A stretch of 64,000 nt of DNA, from contig NZ_JAPFQI010000006.1 in the NCBI RefSeq assembly GCF_026183895.1, positions 35,592 to 99,591 on the forward strand, in the 5' to 3' direction. The notes under the pieces are model-generated. The model was not told where the DNA came from and did no database searches. It worked only from the letters and a program-made list of their open reading frames with translations. The first letter of the stretch is position 1. Each line of letters begins with the position of its first letter. Positions 1 through 8,217 of this stretch are shown piece by piece. The DNA is from Sabulicella glaciei. Its GTDB lineage: Bacteria > Pseudomonadota > Alphaproteobacteria > Acetobacterales > Acetobacteraceae. Both the position numbers and the translations under genes were made by a program.

Positions 1-182
<182 letters not shown>

Positions 183-235
183 CAGGGGCGGCGGCCGGCG
201 TCATCCTCCTGCCCCAGGACAAGGGAAACGGGACG

Positions 236-1213
236 ATGAGCTTCGCCAGCACGAACGACCTCGCGGAGAAGGCCGTCTCCTTCGACGAGCTCGGTCCAGG
301 CCTCTATGCCTACACCGCCGAGGGCGACCCGAATTCCGGCGTGCTGGTGGGGCCGGATGGGGTGGTGGTGGTGGATGCCCAGGCCACGCCGGTCATGGCA
401 CGGGACGTGCAGGCGCGCATCGCGCGGGTGACGGACAAGCCGGTGCGGCAGGTCGTGCTGTCGCATTACCACGCGGTTCGGGTGCTGGGGGCGAGCGGCT
501 ACCCGGCGCATTCCGTCATCTGCTCCGACGCCACGCGCGCCCTGATCGCCGAACGCGGCGCGCAGGACATGGACAGCGAGATCGGCCGCTTCCCGCGCCT
601 GTTCCGCGGCCGCGAATCCATCCCGGGCCTCACCTGGCCCACGCACAGCTTCGAGCGGAAGATGACCCAGTGGCTCGGCGAGACCGAGGCGCAAGTGATC
701 CACATCGGCCGCTCCCACACCGCCGGCGACACGGTGGTCTGGGTGCCCGCGCACAAGGTGCTCTTCTCGGGCGACACGGTGGAGTTCGGCGCCACCCCCT
801 ATTGCGGCGACGCGCATTTCGCCGACTGGCCGGCGACGTTGGCCGCCATCCGCGAACTGGGCGCGGAGAAGCTGGTGCCTGGGCGCGGTGCGGCGCTGCT
901 GACCAAGGGGGATGTCGAGGAGGCGCTGCACCAGACGGAAAGCTACACCTCTGACCTGTTCGCCCTGGCGCGCGAGGCGGTGGCGAAGGGCCATGGCCTC
1001 AAGGACCTTTACGACATGGCGATGGAGCGCATGCGCCCGAAATACGGGCATTGGGTGATCTTCGAGCACTGCATGCCCTTCAACGTCTCCCGCGCCTTCG
1101 ACGAGGCCTCGGGCATCGCGCATCCGCGCATCTGGACCGCCGAGCGCGACGTGGAGATGTGGCGCACCCTGGAAGGCGCATCCCCGATGAAGAGCGCCGA
1201 GGCGCGCGGATGA
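236..1213 (+). CDS. MBL-fold metallo-hydrolase-like protein with degenerate metal motif
   Basis: 325 residues. I chose the ATG at 236 because AAGGGA lies a few bases upstream; an in-frame GTG at 179 would add 19 unlikely residues. The metallo-beta-lactamase layout is visible: a histidine motif at about residues 77-82, GRSHTAGD at about 158-165, and SGDT near 179. The usual HxHxDH signature reads HYHAVR, so the Asp and last His of the second metal site are missing. The last base triplets overlap the following FAD monooxygenase gene by ATGA, so the two are probably co-translated. Substrate unknown; hydrolase activity is uncertain because of the changed motif. Confidence 0.8.
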   Translation: MSFASTNDLAEKAVSFDELGPGLYAYTAEGDPNSGVLVGPDGVVVVDAQATPVMARDVQARIARVTDKPVRQVVLSHYHAVRVLGASGYPAHSVICSDATRALIAERGAQDMDSEIGRFPRLFRGRESIPGLTWPTHSFERKMTQWLGETEAQVIHIGRSHTAGDTVVWVPAHKVLFSGDTVEFGATPYCGDAHFADWPATLAAIRELGAEKLVPGRGAALLTKGDVEEALHQTESYTSDLFALAREAVAKGHGLKDLYDMAMERMRPKYGHWVIFEHCMPFNVSRAFDEASGIAHPRIWTAERDVEMWRTLEGASPMKSAEARG

Positions 1214-2802
1214 CCGCCTGGGCCCCGCCGCGCTACGCCCACCGGGTGCAGCCCCACCGCGGCGGGGTGGAGGAGGCGCGGGTGGCGATCGTCGGCGGGG
1301 GGCTGGTGGGGCTGACGGCGGCGCTGGACCTGGCGCGGCGCGGCGTTGCCTCTGTGCTGCTGGACGAGGACGACACGGTCTCGGCCGGCTCCCGCGCCAT
1401 CTGCTTCAGCCAGCGCACGCTGGAGATCATGGGGCGGCTCGGCATCGGGCCGCGCTTCCTCAAGAAGGGGATCACCTGGAATCGCGGCCGGGTCTTCTTT
1501 CGCGACCGCGAGGCCTACAGCTTCGACCTCCTGCCCGAAAGCGGGCACGAATACCCGGCCTTCGTGAACCTCCAGCAGTATTACGCCGAGCAGTGGCTGG
1601 TGGAGGAATGCGAGGTGAGCGGCCTCGTGGATCTGCGCTGGCGCTCGCGCGTTGCCGGGGTGGCGCCGCGCGAGGATGGCGCGGTGCTGGAGGTGGAAAC
1701 GCCCTCCGGCCCCTACCGGCTCCACGCGGAATGGGTGCTGGCCTGCGACGGGGTGCGCAGCCAAGTGCGGCGCGCGCTGGACCTGCCCTTCACCGGCCAG
1801 GTCTTCGACGATCGCTTCCTGATCGCCGACGTGCGGATGCGCGCGGATTTTCCCACCGAGCGCTGGTTCTGGTTCGACCCGCCCTTCCATCCCGGCCAGT
1901 CCGTGCTGCTGCACAAGCAGCCCGACGACATCTGGCGCATCGACTTCCAGCTGGGGCGCGACGCGGACGGGGAGGCGGAGCGCGAGCCGGAGCGGGTGCG
2001 GGCGCGCGTCGCCGCCATGCTGGGCAAGGCCGTGCCCTTCGACCTCGAATGGGTCAGCGTCTACACCTTCCGCTGCCGCCGGCTCGAGCGCTTCCGCCAC
2101 GGGCGCGTCCTGTTCCTGGGCGACGCGGCGCACCAGGTTTCGCCCTTCGGCGCGCGCGGCGGCAATGGCGGGGTGCAGGACGCCGACAACCTCGGCTGGA
2201 AGCTGGCCATGGTGCTGCGCGGCGAGGCGCCGGAGCGCCTGCTGGACAGCTTCGACGCGGAGCGCGTCCCGGCGGCGGACGAGAACATCCTCCATTCCAG
2301 TCGCGCCACGGATTTCATCACGCCCAAGGGCGCTGCCTGCCGCGCCTATCGCGACGCGGTGCTGGAACTGGCGCATGACCTGCCGCTGGCGCGGCCCTTC
2401 GTGAACAGCGGCCGGCTCTCGCGGCCCGCCGTCCTGCGCGGTTCGCCGCTTAACGGGCCCGACGAGGCGCCGCGCGCGGCGCCGCCCGGCACGGCTTGCC
2501 CGGATGCGCCCATCCGGCGCGATGGGCAGCCGGACTGGCTGCTGCGCCAGTTCGGCGGAGGCTTCACCCTCCTGGCGCGCGAGGCGCATCCCGTGCGGAT
2601 GGAAGGGCTGCGGGTGGTGGAGCTGCGCGACTCGCCGCGCCCCGGCGCCCTGCACGACCATTCCGGCTTGGCCGCCGCCCGGCTGGGGCTCGCGCCCGGG
2701 GAATGCGCGCTGCTGCGCCCCGACCAGCACATCGCCGCCCGCTTCGCCACGACGGCTCCGGATCCCATCCTGGCGGCGCTGCGGAAGGCGGTGATGGCAT
2801 GA
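1210..2802 (+). CDS. FAD-dependent aromatic hydroxylase (MhpA/PheA-like)
   Basis: 530 residues, of the family of 3-(3-hydroxyphenyl)propionate and phenol hydroxylases, which use NADH or NADPH, FAD and O2 to hydroxylate an aromatic ring. A Rossmann GGGLVG motif lies at about residues 30-35 and a second FAD signature, GDAAHQVSPFGARGG, near residue 305. A C-terminal thioredoxin-like tail is present, with a DQHIAAR segment near the end. The ATG at 1210 overlaps the upstream stop by four bases, and the stop overlaps the next ATG by four. It is the likely catalytic centre of this operon; the true substrate cannot be read from sequence. Confidence 0.85.
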   Translation: MTAWAPPRYAHRVQPHRGGVEEARVAIVGGGLVGLTAALDLARRGVASVLLDEDDTVSAGSRAICFSQRTLEIMGRLGIGPRFLKKGITWNRGRVFFRDREAYSFDLLPESGHEYPAFVNLQQYYAEQWLVEECEVSGLVDLRWRSRVAGVAPREDGAVLEVETPSGPYRLHAEWVLACDGVRSQVRRALDLPFTGQVFDDRFLIADVRMRADFPTERWFWFDPPFHPGQSVLLHKQPDDIWRIDFQLGRDADGEAEREPERVRARVAAMLGKAVPFDLEWVSVYTFRCRRLERFRHGRVLFLGDAAHQVSPFGARGGNGGVQDADNLGWKLAMVLRGEAPERLLDSFDAERVPAADENILHSSRATDFITPKGAACRAYRDAVLELAHDLPLARPFVNSGRLSRPAVLRGSPLNGPDEAPRAAPPGTACPDAPIRRDGQPDWLLRQFGGGFTLLAREAHPVRMEGLRVVELRDSPRPGALHDHSGLAAARLGLAPGECALLRPDQHIAARFATTAPDPILAALRKAVMA

Positions 2803-3020
2803 GGCTGCGGCGCGAACCCAACATCGCGGATCCGGACGCGCTCTACGCGGCGCTGATGGAGGCGCATCGCGGCCTGGACGAGGAAGCTTCCCGCCGGCTG
2901 GATGCCAAGCTGGTGCTTCTGCTGGCCAACCACATCGGCGACGAGGCGGTGCTGCGGGAGGCGCTGCACCTCGCGCGCGGGACGATTCCGGGGCAGGATA
3001 AAGCACCAGCAACCGATTGA
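2799..3020 (+). CDS. DUF2783 family small protein
   Basis: 73 residues, hydrophilic and helical, beginning MRLRREPNIADPDALYAAL. The pattern matches DUF2783, a small alphaproteobacterial family that usually sits directly behind an FAD monooxygenase of the type encoded upstream. Its ATG lies inside the end of the monooxygenase gene (ATGA overlap), so the two proteins are probably made together. No catalytic motif is visible; an accessory or stabilising role for the hydroxylase is only a guess. Confidence 0.75.
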   Translation: MRLRREPNIADPDALYAALMEAHRGLDEEASRRLDAKLVLLLANHIGDEAVLREALHLARGTIPGQDKAPATD

Positions 3021-3029
3021 GAGTGCCTT

Positions 3030-4184
3030 GTGACCAATCCCGTCGAGACCATCCGCCAGTGGCAGGACGAGTTCACCGCCATCCGCCGCGACATCCACGC
3101 CCATCCGGAGCTGGGGCTGGAGGAGCACCGCACCGCCGCCCTGGTCGCCGCCAAGCTGCGCGAGATGGGGATCGAGGTGCACGAGGGCGTCGGCAAGACC
3201 GGCGTGGTGGGCGTGATCCGCAACGGCAATGGCCGGCGCATCGGGCTGCGCGCCGACATGGACGCGCTGGCGATGGTGGAGGAGTCCGGCGCGGGCCATG
3301 CGTCCACCATCCCCGGCAAGATGCATGGCTGCGGCCATGACGGCCACACCACCATGCTGCTGGCTGCCGCCAAGTACCTCCAAGAGACCCGTCGCTTCGA
3401 CGGCACGGTTCACCTGATCTTCCAGCCCGGCGAGGAAGGCGCGGGCGGCGCCCTCGCCATGCTGGAGGATGGGCTGTTCGAGCGCTTCCCCTGCGACGCC
3501 GTCTACGGCATCCACAACCGCCCCGGCCTGCCGGTGGGGCAGTATGGCCTCCGCCCCGGCCCGATGATGGCGGGCGTCGCCTTCTACGACATCGTGGTGC
3601 AGGGCGTTGGCGGCCACGGCGCGCGGCCCGAGGCGACGGTGGACCCGGTGGTGATGGGCTCGGCGGTGGTGCAGGCGCTGCAATCGATCGTGTCGCGCAA
3701 CGTGCCGCCGGTCGACCGCGCCGTGGTTTCGGTGACGCGCTTCGACGCCGGCAACGCCTACAACGTCATCCCCGACCGGGTGCGGCTGGGCGGCACGGTC
3801 CGCGCCTTCTCGCGCGAGATGATGGAGCTGGTGGAAAAGCGCATGTGCGGCATCGCCGAGGGCGTGGCTTCCGGGTTCGGCGGCTCCGCGACGGTGGATT
3901 TCCGCGTCATCACCACGCCGCTGGTGAACGACCCGGCGGAAACGGAGGCGCTGGCCGACGCCGCCGCGTCCCTGGGCGACACGAAGCGCGACTTCCCGGC
4001 CGTGATGGGCGGGGAGGATTTCGCCTTCATGCTGGAGAAGTGCCCCGGCGCCTACCTCGTCACCGGCAATGGCGACACGGCCGAGGTGCACAACCCGAAA
4101 TACGACTTCAACGACGAGGCCATCCCCTTCGGCGCCGGCGTGCTGGCGGCGGTGGTGGAGCGGAAGGCGCCCCGTGTTGGCTGA
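3030..4184 (+). CDS. M20-family amidohydrolase (hippurate hydrolase type)
   Basis: 384 residues from a GTG start nine bases after the preceding stop. The M20D signature MHGCGHDGHTTMLLAAAKYL is present at about residues 92-111, followed by FQPGEEGAGG with the catalytic Glu and a late GGEDFAFM metal-ligand motif. The family cleaves N-acyl amino acids or similar amides with two metal ions in the cytoplasm. Its place behind a ring hydroxylase suggests removal of an acyl or amino-acid conjugate from an aromatic compound, which is inference from context. Confidence 0.88.
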   Translation: MTNPVETIRQWQDEFTAIRRDIHAHPELGLEEHRTAALVAAKLREMGIEVHEGVGKTGVVGVIRNGNGRRIGLRADMDALAMVEESGAGHASTIPGKMHGCGHDGHTTMLLAAAKYLQETRRFDGTVHLIFQPGEEGAGGALAMLEDGLFERFPCDAVYGIHNRPGLPVGQYGLRPGPMMAGVAFYDIVVQGVGGHGARPEATVDPVVMGSAVVQALQSIVSRNVPPVDRAVVSVTRFDAGNAYNVIPDRVRLGGTVRAFSREMMELVEKRMCGIAEGVASGFGGSATVDFRVITTPLVNDPAETEALADAAASLGDTKRDFPAVMGGEDFAFMLEKCPGAYLVTGNGDTAEVHNPKYDFNDEAIPFGAGVLAAVVERKAPRVG

Positions 4185-4211
4185 ACTTGTGTCGGCTGAA
4201 GGCGCCGATTG

Positions 4212-4403
4212 ATGGCCGGGGAGGTCGTCAACCTCCGGGTGGCGCGCAAGGCGGCGGAGCGGGCGGCGAAGGATCGCGAGGCCGCCGCCAATCGCGCCGC
4301 CCATGGCCGCAGCAAGGCGCAAAGGCAGCGCGACGCCGAGTCGGAGCGGCGGCGCAACGCCCTGCTCGACGGCGCGCGGCGCGAGGACAGCGAGGCACCC
4401 TGA
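4212..4403 (+). CDS. DUF4169 family protein
   Basis: 63 residues, starting MAGEVVNLRVARKA and very rich in Arg, Ala, Glu and Lys, so almost certainly one long charged helix. This is the typical form of DUF4169, a short alphaproteobacterial family of unknown role. I chose the ATG at 4212 over the TTG just before it. The stop codon shares one base with the next ATG (TGATG), which suggests coupling to the membrane protein downstream. Confidence 0.7.
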   Translation: MAGEVVNLRVARKAAERAAKDREAAANRAAHGRSKAQRQRDAESERRRNALLDGARREDSEAP

Positions 4404-5098
4404 TGGAGCCTGCCGAGGGCAACCCCTATCGCGACGGGCTGCCGCCCGCCCCGCCCGGCCCACCGGAGGGCGAGCAGCACGCGTTTCGCGACGCCGCGCC
4501 CTTCCTGTCCGGCCTCGCCCTGGGGCCGGTCCTGCCGGTGGCGCTGCTGCTGGCGGGAGGCGGGGGGTGGCTGGCCCTGGCGGCGCTGCTGGCCGCCCTG
4601 GCCACCCTGGCCCTGCTGCCGCCGCTCCGTGCCCTTGGCCGGGCGGAGCGCTATGCGGCCGAGCGGCGGCGCGAGGAAGCCGAGATCCGCGAATGGCCCG
4701 AGCGCGAGCGCTGGGAGGTGGCGGCGGTGCTGCACCGCTACGGGCTGCGCGGCGACGCGCTGCACCGGGCGGTGGAGCAGGTCGCGGCTGATCCGCGCCG
4801 CTGGGTGGACTTCATGATGCGCTTCGAGCTGGACCTACTGGAGCCGCGCCCCGGCCACGCGATTCGGGAAGGCCTCGGGCTGGCCGGCGGCGCCCTGCTG
4901 GGCGGGGCCGCAGTGATCGCCCTGGCGACCTTTGCCGGGCTGCCGGCGGCGACGGCGGGCGGTGCCCTGCTGGCCGCGCTGGGGGCCGGCGCGGCCGGCG
5001 CGGCGGGGGGCGAGGCCGCTTTCCCGGCGGGGCTGCGTGGCCTTCTCCTGCTGGGCGCAGCCGCGCTGCTCGTACTGCTGGCGCGCGCCGCGCTGTGA
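4403..5098 (+). CDS. VIT1/CCC1-like membrane protein, reduced
   Basis: 231 residues. After a Pro-rich N-terminus come about two hydrophobic helices (residues 36-75), a charged helical section rich in Glu and Arg, and a WVDFMMRFELDLLEPRP segment near residues 134-150. Two or three further helices follow. The FMMRFEL block followed by a Gly-rich helix is the hallmark of the C-terminal half of VIT1/CCC1 iron and manganese transporters. The usual GANDG motif of the first helix is absent, so transport is uncertain. It could be a degenerate family member or one with another role. Confidence 0.55.
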   Translation: MEPAEGNPYRDGLPPAPPGPPEGEQHAFRDAAPFLSGLALGPVLPVALLLAGGGGWLALAALLAALATLALLPPLRALGRAERYAAERRREEAEIREWPERERWEVAAVLHRYGLRGDALHRAVEQVAADPRRWVDFMMRFELDLLEPRPGHAIREGLGLAGGALLGGAAVIALATFAGLPAATAGGALLAALGAGAAGAAGGEAAFPAGLRGLLLLGAAALLVLLARAAL

Positions 5099-5155
5099 GC
5101 GCAACCGCCCCTTAAGCTTCGGCGCGCATCCTCCCTCCGCAATGGTGATGGAGGG

Positions 5156-7105
5156 GTGGATGCGCGAGGCCGGATGGCGATGACGGCCCCGCTTCTCGTG
5201 GCGGCTGCCCTGCTGGTCGCGCTGCCGGGCCTGGCGCTGCTGGCGGCGCGGCGGGCTGGCCTGGGGCTGCTGCTGCTGGACCGGGCGCGGTGCTGCCGCT
5301 GGCAGGCGGGCCCCTGCGCCGGGGCGCGGCGCGGCATGGGCTTCGACCCGATCTTCGGGGCAATGCTGGACGCGGGCGCGCTGCGGGCGCTGCGCGCGGC
5401 CTGCGAGGCGGGGCGTGCCGCCGCCCGTCCCGCGGCGCTGTTCGTGAAGCTGCCAGGGTGCTGGCGGCTTGCCGTGCTGGCGCCGCCACCGCCGCCCAGC
5501 TTGCCCGATGGCGTCCCGGTGGGGGTGTGGCTGCTCGACCCACGCGGCCGCACCCTGACGGGCAACCGGCCCCTCGCGCGGCTGCTCGGCGGCGCGATTC
5601 CGGAAGGGGTCGCCACGGCGGGGCTGCAGCTTTGCGGCCCGGCCGGCGGCGAGGCGCCGCTGGGGCTCGACCCGGGGAAGGAACGGGAAGCGCTGCTGCG
5701 GCAGCCGGGCCAGAAGCCGCGACGGCTTCTGGCCTCCGCCTCGCCGGCGGGCGGGGGGTGGCTGCTTTCCCTGCTGGACGTGACGCCGCTGCGCACGGCG
5801 CAGGAGCGGATCGAGCATCTGGCGGGGCACGACCCGCTCACCGGCCTGCCCAATCGTGGGGTGCTGCGGGCGGCGCTCGACGCGTTGGCGGAGGATCCCG
5901 GAGGCGGCACGCTGATCCGGCTCGACCTGGATCAGTTGCGGGCGGTGAATGACCGCCACGGCCAGGGGGCGGGCGATGCGCTGCTGCGGGTCGCGGCGGG
6001 GCGGCTGCGCGCCGCCATCCGCCCCTCCGACCTCGCGGCGCGGCTGGGCGGCAACGAGTTCGCGGTGCTCGCCTTCGGCCTGCGCGGCGAGGGCGCGATG
6101 CTGCTGGCCGATCGGCTGCGCGAGTCGCTGCTCCAGCCGGTGCGGCACGGGACGTGGGAAGCCACCCCGGCCGCCCGGCTGGGCGTCGCCTGGACACCCG
6201 ACCATGGCGATGGGGCGGAGGCGCTGATGCACGCCGCCCAGCACGCGCTGCGCGAGGCGAAGCGGAAGGGGCTCGGGGCGGCGTCGTTCGAGCCGCGACT
6301 CCTGGAACGCGCGCGCCACCGCGCCCTCCTGCGCGACGCACTGGCCGAGGCGCTGGCGGAAGGCGGCCTTGCCTTGCACATCCAGCCGCAGCGCCACCTC
6401 CGCACTGGGGCGCTGGGCGGGGCGGAAGCGCTGCTGCGCTGGGACTCCGCGCGGCTGGGCCGCATGGTCCCACCGACGGAGATCCTCGCCGCCGCGGGGG
6501 AGGCCGGGCTGACGCGGGCGCTGGACCAGTGGGTGCTGCGCGGCGCCATCGCACTGCAGCGGGAATGGCTGGGCGAGGCGGGGCTGCCGCAGCGCCTGGG
6601 CGTCAACATCTCTGCCGCCACGCTGCAGGATCCCGGCTTTGCCGAGGAGGTGGCGGCGGCGTTGGACCACGCCGGCCTGCCGCCCTCTGCGCTGGAGATC
6701 GAGATCCCGGAGGACCTCGCCGTGCGCGACCTGCCGGCGGTGGCGGAAACGGTGGCCGCGCTGCGCGAGGCGGGAGTGGTGCTGGCGCTGGACGATTTCG
6801 GCGCCGGCCATTCCAGCCTGGCCCATGTGGTGAAGCTGCCGGTGCATCGGGTCAAGCTCGACCGCAGCACGATCGAGCGCCTGCCGGACGACCCGCGCGC
6901 CTATGCCGTGCTGCGCTCCACTCTAGCCATGGCGCGTGGCCTGGAGCTGGAAGTGGTGGCGGAAGGGGTGGAGACGGAAGCGCAGGCGGAGGCGCTGCGC
7001 CGCCTGGGCTGCCACGTCGCGCAGGGCTGGCTGGTCGCCCGCCCCATGCCGCCCGAGGCGCTGCGCGACTGGTGCGCGGCGCCGGTGCTGCGCGCGGTCA
7101 GCTGA
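5156..7105 (+). CDS. GGDEF-EAL protein, probable c-di-GMP phosphodiesterase
   Basis: Up to 649 residues. The start is unclear: GTG at 5156, or ATG at 5174 or 5180, all just ahead of one N-terminal membrane helix. A PAS-like region is followed by a GGDEF domain whose motif reads GGNEF, with the first acidic residue replaced by Asn. The EAL domain keeps AEALLRW, the NIS Asn, DDFGAGHSS, the following Lys and AEGVETEAQ. The protein is therefore likely to degrade rather than make cyclic di-GMP at the inner membrane. Its tail overlaps the convergent amidinotransferase gene by eight bases. Confidence 0.88.
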   Translation: MDARGRMAMTAPLLVAAALLVALPGLALLAARRAGLGLLLLDRARCCRWQAGPCAGARRGMGFDPIFGAMLDAGALRALRAACEAGRAAARPAALFVKLPGCWRLAVLAPPPPPSLPDGVPVGVWLLDPRGRTLTGNRPLARLLGGAIPEGVATAGLQLCGPAGGEAPLGLDPGKEREALLRQPGQKPRRLLASASPAGGGWLLSLLDVTPLRTAQERIEHLAGHDPLTGLPNRGVLRAALDALAEDPGGGTLIRLDLDQLRAVNDRHGQGAGDALLRVAAGRLRAAIRPSDLAARLGGNEFAVLAFGLRGEGAMLLADRLRESLLQPVRHGTWEATPAARLGVAWTPDHGDGAEALMHAAQHALREAKRKGLGAASFEPRLLERARHRALLRDALAEALAEGGLALHIQPQRHLRTGALGGAEALLRWDSARLGRMVPPTEILAAAGEAGLTRALDQWVLRGAIALQREWLGEAGLPQRLGVNISAATLQDPGFAEEVAAALDHAGLPPSALEIEIPEDLAVRDLPAVAETVAALREAGVVLALDDFGAGHSSLAHVVKLPVHRVKLDRSTIERLPDDPRAYAVLRSTLAMARGLELEVVAEGVETEAQAEALRRLGCHVAQGWLVARPMPPEALRDWCAAPVLRAVS

Positions 7106-8201
7106 AGTAATCTTCCAGCCCGCCGCGCCGGCGCACGTCCAGCGTCGCGCAGTGGAAGCCGCCGCCGAAGGGGCCATAGGCCAGGAAGGGCAGGGGGATG
7201 GGGTCGAAGCCCCAATCCTTGAAGGCCCGTATCAGCGTTGGCTGGCTGGCATCCACCACCACCTTGCGCGGATCCAGCATCAGCACGTTGATGCTGGTCC
7301 AGGGCGAGCACATGCTGATTTTCTGCATGACGTCGTCCACCGGGTCGGGGCGCGGCGCCACCAGCACGTCCCAGCGCTTGAGGATGGGCGGCAGGCGCTC
7401 GATGTCGATGTAGTCCGGGTTCACCAGCACCTTGCCGGGCGCCAGCGGCATGAAGGAGCTGTCGATGTGCATGGGCTGGCGGCAGGTGCCCGGCAATTCG
7501 TGCAGGCGGATGCCGCGCGGCTGGAGGTGCCGGCGCAGCCACTCGATTCCCATGCGGTTGGTGACGTTGGAGGGAATGAAGAACCAGTCCCGCCCGCAGC
7601 GCACGAAATCCGCCGCGTCGAAGACCGGCTCGAACTCCGTGACGATGAAGCGGAGCGGCTCGCCCTTCTCCGGGATGCGGTAGCCGTGGTCGAACAGCTC
7701 GTCGGTGAGCTGTGGGCGCGGCGCGGCGGTCCAGCGGGCGCCGGCGCGGAAGTATTCCTTGAACAGGGGGCGGTAGGCATCCGCCTCGAAATGGCGGGAG
7801 CGCCAGCACATTGGCGTCTCGATGATCTCGTCGCCGGCCGCCATGAACCCGTCGCGCGGGCAGGCGATGCAGAAGCCGCGCGACGACCATTCGAGGGTGC
7901 GGAACTTGCGGCGATGGTCCATCACCTCCGGCCGGCGCACCGTGACGCCCTCGGCTTCCAGCAGGCGGATGAAGCCATCCAGCTCCGACTGGGCGCGCTT
8001 CTTCATCCAGGCCGGGTAGCGCCGCCCGGCGACGAGGCGGTGCAGCCTTGCGGTGAAGGAGGGCACGTTGAAGGTGACGCTGACGTGGTAGGGCGGGATC
8101 ACCGCGCCTTCCAGCCGGCCGACGATCACCTCCTCCAGCGTGTCCCACTCGTTCCAGGACCAGACCGGCGAGGCTGTGCGCGTTTCCACCAGTGCATCCA
8201 T
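7098..8201 (-). CDS. Glycine-amidinotransferase family enzyme
   Basis: 367 residues. The ATG at 8201 is preceded by GGGAGGG on the minus strand. The Cys active-site region GGGFHCATLDVRR near the C-terminus matches the arginine:glycine amidinotransferase family (eukaryotic AGAT and bacterial relatives such as CyrA or AmtA). An MHIDSSF stretch supplies the catalytic His and Asp. The family moves an amidino group from arginine to an amine, giving ornithine and a guanidino product. Nothing adjacent identifies the acceptor; the next gene upstream is membrane-bound and 16 bases away. Confidence 0.82.
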   Translation of the reverse strand: MDALVETRTASPVWSWNEWDTLEEVIVGRLEGAVIPPYHVSVTFNVPSFTARLHRLVAGRRYPAWMKKRAQSELDGFIRLLEAEGVTVRRPEVMDHRRKFRTLEWSSRGFCIACPRDGFMAAGDEIIETPMCWRSRHFEADAYRPLFKEYFRAGARWTAAPRPQLTDELFDHGYRIPEKGEPLRFIVTEFEPVFDAADFVRCGRDWFFIPSNVTNRMGIEWLRRHLQPRGIRLHELPGTCRQPMHIDSSFMPLAPGKVLVNPDYIDIERLPPILKRWDVLVAPRPDPVDDVMQKISMCSPWTSINVLMLDPRKVVVDASQPTLIRAFKDWGFDPIPLPFLAYGPFGGGFHCATLDVRRRGGLEDYFS

Positions 8202-8217
8202 GCGTTCATCCCTCCCG

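Noticed and set aside
1009-3012. Long minus-strand open frame of 667 codons
   Set aside because: It lies wholly over the FAD hydroxylase, DUF2783 and MBL genes. Its product is Arg-, Pro-, Gly- and His-rich with no domain, typical of antisense frames in GC-rich DNA.
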